DNA from: Melastoma dodecandrum
Taxonomy: Eukaryota; Streptophyta; Magnoliopsida; Myrtales; Melastomataceae
Direction of reading: 5' to 3'
DNA: 64,000 nucleotides
Assembly: GCA_029817715.1 (NCBI GenBank)
Contig: JARUPY010000190.1
Span: 5,394,001 to 5,458,000 of the forward strand
Under the pieces are notes generated by a model. The model made no database searches. It was not told where the DNA came from and saw only the letters and a program-made list of their open reading frames with translations. Below, in pieces: positions 57,775-64,000 of this stretch. The position numbers were made by a program, and so were the translations under genes. How positions within the stretch are numbered: the stretch's first letter is position 1; each line of letters opens with the position of its first letter.

Positions 57775-60700
57775 CTATAGAAAGGATGGATCGATTACAG
57801 GAGTAGCGGTTGCTGGCGACGGGCTTAGATTGTTATTGAGGTTCTCCTCTGTAGACGCCTCCACTAGCTTGGGCTGTTCCTTTACATCTTGAGCTTCAGT
57901 CACTGGATGAGGTTCCTCCTTTACATCTTGAGCTTCAGTCACTGGATGAGGTTCCTCTTTTCCAGCCTCTTCGGGCTTAGATGCACCATTTTCTTCAGAG
58001 GGGACTGGGTCGGCTGCACTGGCTGGTGTTGATGCAGCCTGGAGTTCATCGTCTTTTTTTGGTTCACTTGATTCTACCGGAGGCGATGTTGATGATGATA
58101 GCAGTTCCGCACCCTCGGGTGTTGAGGTGGCTGCAGGAGCTGCCTCCAGGAGCATGGGCTTCTCCGGTTGCTGTTGTGCATTCTGTGATGCTGGCGGGGG
58201 CTTCTTCTTGATCGCCATGGAGGCAGCAAGTGATGGCATGCCCGGAGGCAAAACTTCGATTGGGGGTTTCTTCGCAGCATCTGCCAGACTTGTGAGCTTA
58301 GGTTCCTCGAGAGAGGCAAGGAATGCGGCGGCGGCATCTGTTTTTGTCGATGGTGTATGATCGACTTCCTTTTGCAAGGTTTTATTCCAAGTCTCAACCA
58401 AGCTCTTGAGCGTAGGTCGTCCGTGCGCCTGGAATCATAGACGAAGAAGGTGTGTCAAGATTGAATCAGTACCAATAAATCCAACACATAAATTAACAAC
58501 GCATACATGAGCATGGAGTACAGCTTCAGCGAGCATTCCAGTGTCCTGCCACGCCTTCTCCATGAGTGCATTGTCACCCAAAAGAGCAGCCGCAAAAGAT
58601 GCTTCACGTCCCATGCCCAAAGAGATCAGATTATTAACCAACACCTGCAGTATTTAGCAAATCATCACCAGTCCACCAGTTTTTGCCTACTATGTAAAAG
58701 TCATGCTTTGGGTAAAAGAATCAACGGGAAAACGAGAATATGACTGAACCAAAAGAATAGAAAAACATACACTGAGCCTTGTTAATTCCCCATGATTAGC
58801 AAGTCGCAAAGCCAGGCCCCTCAGCTCACTACCCTTTAAAGCTCCCTTTACCGTGCATGCGGCAGCTAATCTCTTCATTGCTTCCCGTGCAATGTCGCCT
58901 TGGGCAGTAGCATCCGCAGCATCAATGAGATCCAAAAATTCCTTGACAAATTTCACAATTCCTTCAACAGCGTCGATAAGATTTTCTTTCTTAGCAGTAG
59001 CAGTTGTCACGTTGAGAATATCCTTCAGATCCAGTCCAACACTATCTTGCCCAACGTCCCTGCTGTTACTCATGGTAAGAAGGCATTGTAGAGCTCTTTT
59101 CAGATCATTACTTTGCATCGCCAAATCAAACTCCAACCTGAATGACAGAACCATAGAGATGCTTACAATCCACTTACATGCCATTTAAGTTATAAAAACA
59201 TCACAAAAATAATAAATAATACTTGCATTAGGTTGTAACACTAGTTACTCCTCAGAAATTATATATAGTTGCATTAAAGTCATTTAAATGGATTTTCCTC
59301 GAAGAAGCATTAAATTTTGTCCTAAAAAAATCCGCAAGAGAATACCTTTTTGATATTCCAGGTAAATGAAGGGCTTCTGTGGCGTAACCCATACCAAGCA
59401 TAAATTGGGCCAAATCATCATGGTGCTCTCTGGCGAGCCTACTTGCCCTGAAGAAATTCCCAAGCAATGACAGCTTAGTCGCAAGACATGAAAAGCAAGC
59501 ACTGTTGCGGTAGAAAGATATTAGGCTGGGAACATACCATTTAACCGCACTAACTGCATCACCATAAGCAGCAAGACAACGGCAACGAATTCCGGGATGG
59601 CTCAAGGATAATGCATGGGCGCACATGTACCTGAGATTGATACAGTTATAATGATTGCTGTTACAGAAGCCCCAAACCAAAAACTAACAAGCACAAACGT
59701 TTATCCAAGAAAATAAAAGAACCTTTGCCGTGACAGTTGGCTAAGAAAGCATCTATCATTTTCTTTTTTCAATTTTACCTGTCTATTAACCAAAGAACCC
59801 CATCCCTGACACCAACAACAACTAGAGGTCCAACAGGTCGCTTCTGCTCGGTGGGGAAACGAGTGACAGCTACTGAGACACCACCGCCACCAACAGCTAC
59901 CTCAGTGACTTTTCTATCGTCAAAATCTCTTATAAATGATCCATCATCTCCATCGACTTTAGATTGTCTTGGCAAGCTGACATATGGTGGAACAGAAGGG
60001 GGCTGCTGAAAGGAAGCTAACCGAACCACCTGAAACATTAACATATTGCCCATTATTGCACCTCATGAGAAAGGACAAGACAACAATACTATGAACCTAA
60101 GTTTACAACGGCTACCATTTTTCATGTTAGCTATCGATGGCCAAACCTGTAGCATTGGAGGCCTCAGTTTAACTCTCTCTTGACCACCAGATTGTGGGCC
60201 TTCAACAGCAATCAGTGCTAGTTCCCCATGCTCTGCAACAGCCCGTGCTTGAGCTTCCCTCATTTTCATCTCTTCTTTCTTCCTTTTGATTTCTATATCA
60301 ATTGGAGCAACACCAGCATCCACGAAGACACATCTAAAGCCACACAAGTTAGTAGACAACATTGTACATCTATAAAGAGGCGAGGTAGCATTATGAATCC
60401 ATATCTATTCTAGTGTATCAATGCACAGCTATAAAATTTATCCTTACTCTATGGTAGTTGGTGTCGCCACAAAAAGTTGTCTTCTATGCCAAACAGCACC
60501 AGTAGCGTAAGGGATGGAGACATCCCCTAAGTATCTAAACTGAGGGCGCAAAGAAGATATCACTATGTAATGCTGATATGCAAATGCACAGTATTCAACA
60601 GTATGGTCCCATGCCGTCCAATCTGGCTGAGGAAGAAGATCACCGACAGGTTGAAAAGTTTCCCAACTGGCAAAGAAAGTTCAAAGTCACTAGAAAGCTG

Positions 60701-63700
60701 AAAGAAATAAAGATAAACTCTAGTAAAGGGAAAAGCAATTCCAGAAAACTTCCACACTAAGACAACTAGTTAGGTGTACAGAAAATATAGCTCTGTCCTG
60801 TCAGTTTACACATCAGCTGAAAGGAATTACCCATGATTAGCCAGCCAATTTTATTTTTACTTTACTTGATCCTACAGTGGATACTAGATAGAGTTCAAAT
60901 GAAATCGAGACCAGATATAATTCTCATTATGAACAAACCCAAAATCTTTTTAGACACAGCCAATTGTGAGTTTATAAAATAGACCATCAAACTAACAATA
61001 TAAACGCCTATTTAAATAGAATCCAGTCAGTTACGCCTTTAGATGATTAAACACCAATCACCAAAACACATAGTCCTTCCATTCTAGCTGAAAAGGACGA
61101 ACTCTGTTGAGCATTGGCAACTGTATCTTTACATATCTATGACACATGTAGAAGCAGAGAAATAACTGTCTTCTAGTGAATTTGGTTCCAAATCAGAATG
61201 TTTCTATCACCAATATTAGTTGAAGCCAAAGATGAAACGACAAAATAATTATATGCAGGATTTGAACTTACCTGTAAAGCTGAAAGTTCGATGGTGCAGC
61301 TTCAGAAGAAGATTTATTGGATAGTCCATCATCCAGAGTAGAAAAGGAAGAAAGTGAGCTATTTCCATATCCTGATAAAGGCATTGACTGAATGGTAGAA
61401 ATAGCACTGGCAGAAACAGGGCTAATCCTTCTAGACATGCGGTAGGCAACACCAAGAAGTGCACCGCCATGTAAACCAACGACCTACCAGCCAAAATAAT
61501 GAAATCCCAACCAGTGAGTAAAAGCTCAAATATCAGCACATCAGAATACATATCTTTGTATAGTTAGAACAATCTTCCTGCTACAATAAAACATATTGCC
61601 AGAAGAAATAGCCAAAAGGATGTGAAATTCTCACCAGTTCACTACGACTTCCTACAGATTTCATAAGTACATTAGATGTTCCATCATCGAGCAAAATACG
61701 AACTTGGACGGATGCTGCAGAAGCGGCAGATGCTGCGGCTGCTGCAGCTTGAGCGGCAGCTAGAGCAGCTTCTTTAGCTTTTCTGGAGGAGCCACCTTTA
61801 GAAACGATAGGAATTCTTGGGACTAGCGTTGATTCCAGTATAGCAAATCTATCTTGACAAGTATCCCAAGCCAAAAGTCTGGCACTCCCAGAATCAACAA
61901 CCGACCAGTCGCCCACCCTATAGATTGAAAAATATGGAATATCCGGCCACACAATGGCAACATACCTGCAGAAAGATTATACACAATTAAATGATAATCT
62001 AAACAATAAGCATATTCTACTTTATCTGATTTGTTAGCATGAAGATGCCAAACATACCACCCCAAAATCAAACATATGCATACTTTGTTATAGTATAGAC
62101 AATCAAAAGAAAAGCATGATTCCAGAACATACACATGGGGAGGAAAACTTCTTATATAAAAGTATAAGAAAGGCAATTCCAGCTAATATTGACTAAGGGT
62201 AGCAGAGAAAAGCATGGTTCCAGAACAAGGCATAAATAACAGTTTTCTTTTTATTATACCTTATGCATTAAAAAATATTAATCCACTTATCAAAAAAAAA
62301 AAAATATTAATCCATTGAAAGAAAATTGTATTTTACAGAAAAAACCCATAATATCATTTGAATTTCCAATCTCAAAGCTGACAGCCGAGAAGAAATATCG
62401 CTAGAACTTACTTCCCAGAACTACTTGTAGAGAGAACGGAATATGAATCATGTGGAACCGGAGTAGTGATACGCCTTTTCATCTGCTTAACATGTAATAG
62501 TTCGGGCAATTCTCCTTTGGACCTTCCTGTTTCAGATAATGATGCATTATTACCAAGAGAAGGAGCAATTCCAGAAGGGGACAGCTGGAAACTGAGAAGC
62601 TTCAGCTCCCGTTCAATCACATAGACAGCTGAATGTTCCCGGCTTTCTGGAGGCGTAGGTAGAGGAGCTATTGGTGGGAGAGATCTCGCATCAAATTCAC
62701 ATATAATAACACCAACACTGGTTCCAGTAGCAACTAGGTGGGGTTGCAATGGATGAGCAACCATGCAATAAACCTGCAGTAAAACTGCCACTGTTCAGAA
62801 TTGATGAACAAAGAGAACTAGGTAAACAGAATAACAATTATTAGAACTAAAGGAAAATTGCTTAATGAGGCCGTAAATGGCAACTCATTTCTCAAGACCA
62901 TGGGACAGACAAATTTAACGGGAATTTAGAGCCAGCATGTACCTAAACATCTCAAAGCTACCAAATCACAAGACACGTCAACACAAACCAGCAGTTACCC
63001 AACAAGAGATGATAAATTAACAACAGCTGCATGTGATGATTAAACTAATTAGTCATCCTCGAACTATTTGATTTATGGTTGATATTAGCTTTAACTGCAA
63101 GTTGACATCATACCACGTGACCGTAGAGGCAAACAGAAAATGATGTCTAAAACATACTCGTAGTTTCTTGTTTGGTGCAAGAACTTGCGGGGGAACAAGG
63201 GTGGAAAGTTCACACAGAGGTCTTGTAAGAGCTGAATAGGTTGGATGCTCAATGGCCCTGCAAAATAAAGAAGAAAGCCAAGTAAATGAAAAGAGGCCAA
63301 GCCTGGATTCTTTTTTATCACTCATTCCCTAGCAAACTGTCCTAGCCTCGTCATTATTATTATGGGAATTACAATCATATGATGTTTGACCAAGAAGGAA
63401 AGGAACCAACACAAGAGGAGAGGACATATACCATACCATATATGGGAATCTTTTACACAAATTAAAATACAAAGGTTCGGAGCTCGGGGATGACACCAAG
63501 ATGCCACGCTGTGACAAGCAAGTTTACTCACTGGTTTCATTCGTCGCAACTCCTAAAAATGGCTACAAGCAATTAATGAGGGGAAGCATCGAGGCCAAGT
63601 TTCAATATTGTAGTATGCTCGCAACACTAAATGTATCAACATGACACCTTAAAAGATGTTGTGTCCCAAATGGCCAAGGTCTTGTCAGCACCAATTGTTA

Positions 63701-63944
63701 TAAGTTGGGGAGCTCCTCCACTCACTCTAGAAAGTTCAACGGCAACAACTCCACCATCATGTGCCTGAGCATGGCATCATCACCAATAGTAAAGGTTCTT
63801 TAGCAGAGAGAGATCGGGAGAAGGAAAGCAAAAGGGCACAGCTACTTTTAAGCTCAGCTTAGGAACAAGTTCTCTTGAATCCTGACTGTGGTCTGCACTC
63901 CAGACAATAAGTAAACCATCAGCTGCCCCAGAAACAAGAAGAGC
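57775..63944 (-). CDS. TWD40-2: TWD40-2, TPLATE-complex WD40 protein (3' two thirds)
   Basis: Subunit of the plant TPLATE (TSET-related) endocytic adaptor complex, ortholog of At5g24710. Readable exons are near 63944-63850, 63763-63648, 63551-63435, 63257-63157, 62774-62412, 61967-61635, 61485-61272, 60671-60447, 60335-60148, 60030-59780, 59631-59540, 59449-59345, 59139-58771, 58645-58505 and 58432-57775. They cover the end of the N-terminal WD40 propeller (LLIVWSADHSQDSRELVPK; ITIGADKTLAIWDT), the conserved middle (VPPQVLAPNKKLRV; HDSYSVLST), an Ala-rich linker near 61720, the second propeller region (GVRDGVLWLIDR) and the helical part (RCRCLAAYGDAVSAVKW; LALRLANHGELTRLS). The acidic, disordered tail has a short tandem repeat. 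Exons 1 to about 3 lie off the right edge. No frame disruption is seen. Confidence 0.92.
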
Positions 63945-64000
63945 CTGCAATAGAGATAGGAGATTAAAATCAGAATATTTACTGCTGTTCCAAACAAGCT

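Overview
This is a nuclear window from a flowering plant, most likely a eudicot. The genes have introns with GT/AG borders, and the proteins belong to plant families: a PDR-type ABCG transporter, a NEAP nuclear-envelope protein, an NRT1/PTR transporter, a germin-like protein and the TPLATE-complex subunit TWD40-2. More than half of the window is retrotransposon sequence. I cannot name the species.

Left part (1-19.3 kb): the 5' half of an ABCG37-like transporter gene (minus strand, runs off the left edge) with a decayed tandem copy of its own first-exon start; a NEAP gene with an in-frame stop before its membrane anchor; a foldback MITE; a short conserved plant gene of the VRPSDxDRGR type; a probable 2.3-kb solo Copia LTR; and a complete five-exon NPF transporter gene.

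Middle (19.4-32 kb): a germin-like gene (plus) and a small basic-protein gene (minus) face each other. Each has a ~4.1-kb solo LTR of one retrotransposon family inserted within about 150 bp of its start codon, in mirror-image orientation. Between them is a broken copy of the NPF 5' end joined to a second copy of a fragment from 10.6 kb.

Nested retrotransposons (32.7-51.2 kb): a minus-strand Ty1/Copia element (Ale/Retrofit-like; LTRs about 0.4 kb, tRNA-Met-type primer site, TSD CTTTA) is split by a 12.9-kb minus-strand element with ~4.06-kb LTRs, TSD ATGAG, an arginine-tRNA-type primer site, a polypurine tract and no recognisable gag or pol. This inner element fits the large non-autonomous retrotransposon derivative (LARD) type with Tat/Ogre-like termini. 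Both of its LTRs carry intronless fragments of two cellular genes, a BTB/POZ gene and a 3-hydroxyisobutyryl-CoA hydrolase-like gene. The two solo LTRs at 19.4 and 28.0 kb belong to the same family but show no trace of these captured genes.

Right part (51-64 kb): a decayed Tat-like Gypsy pol fragment; adjoining fragments of CBSX6 and TGD3 genes, the latter with a frameshift and missing ends; a hairpin MITE with an 11-bp TSD; and the 3' two thirds of the TWD40-2 gene (minus strand, runs off the right edge).

Family assignments rest on remembered protein motifs, not on a database search. Exon borders were read by eye from GT/AG signals and frame continuity.
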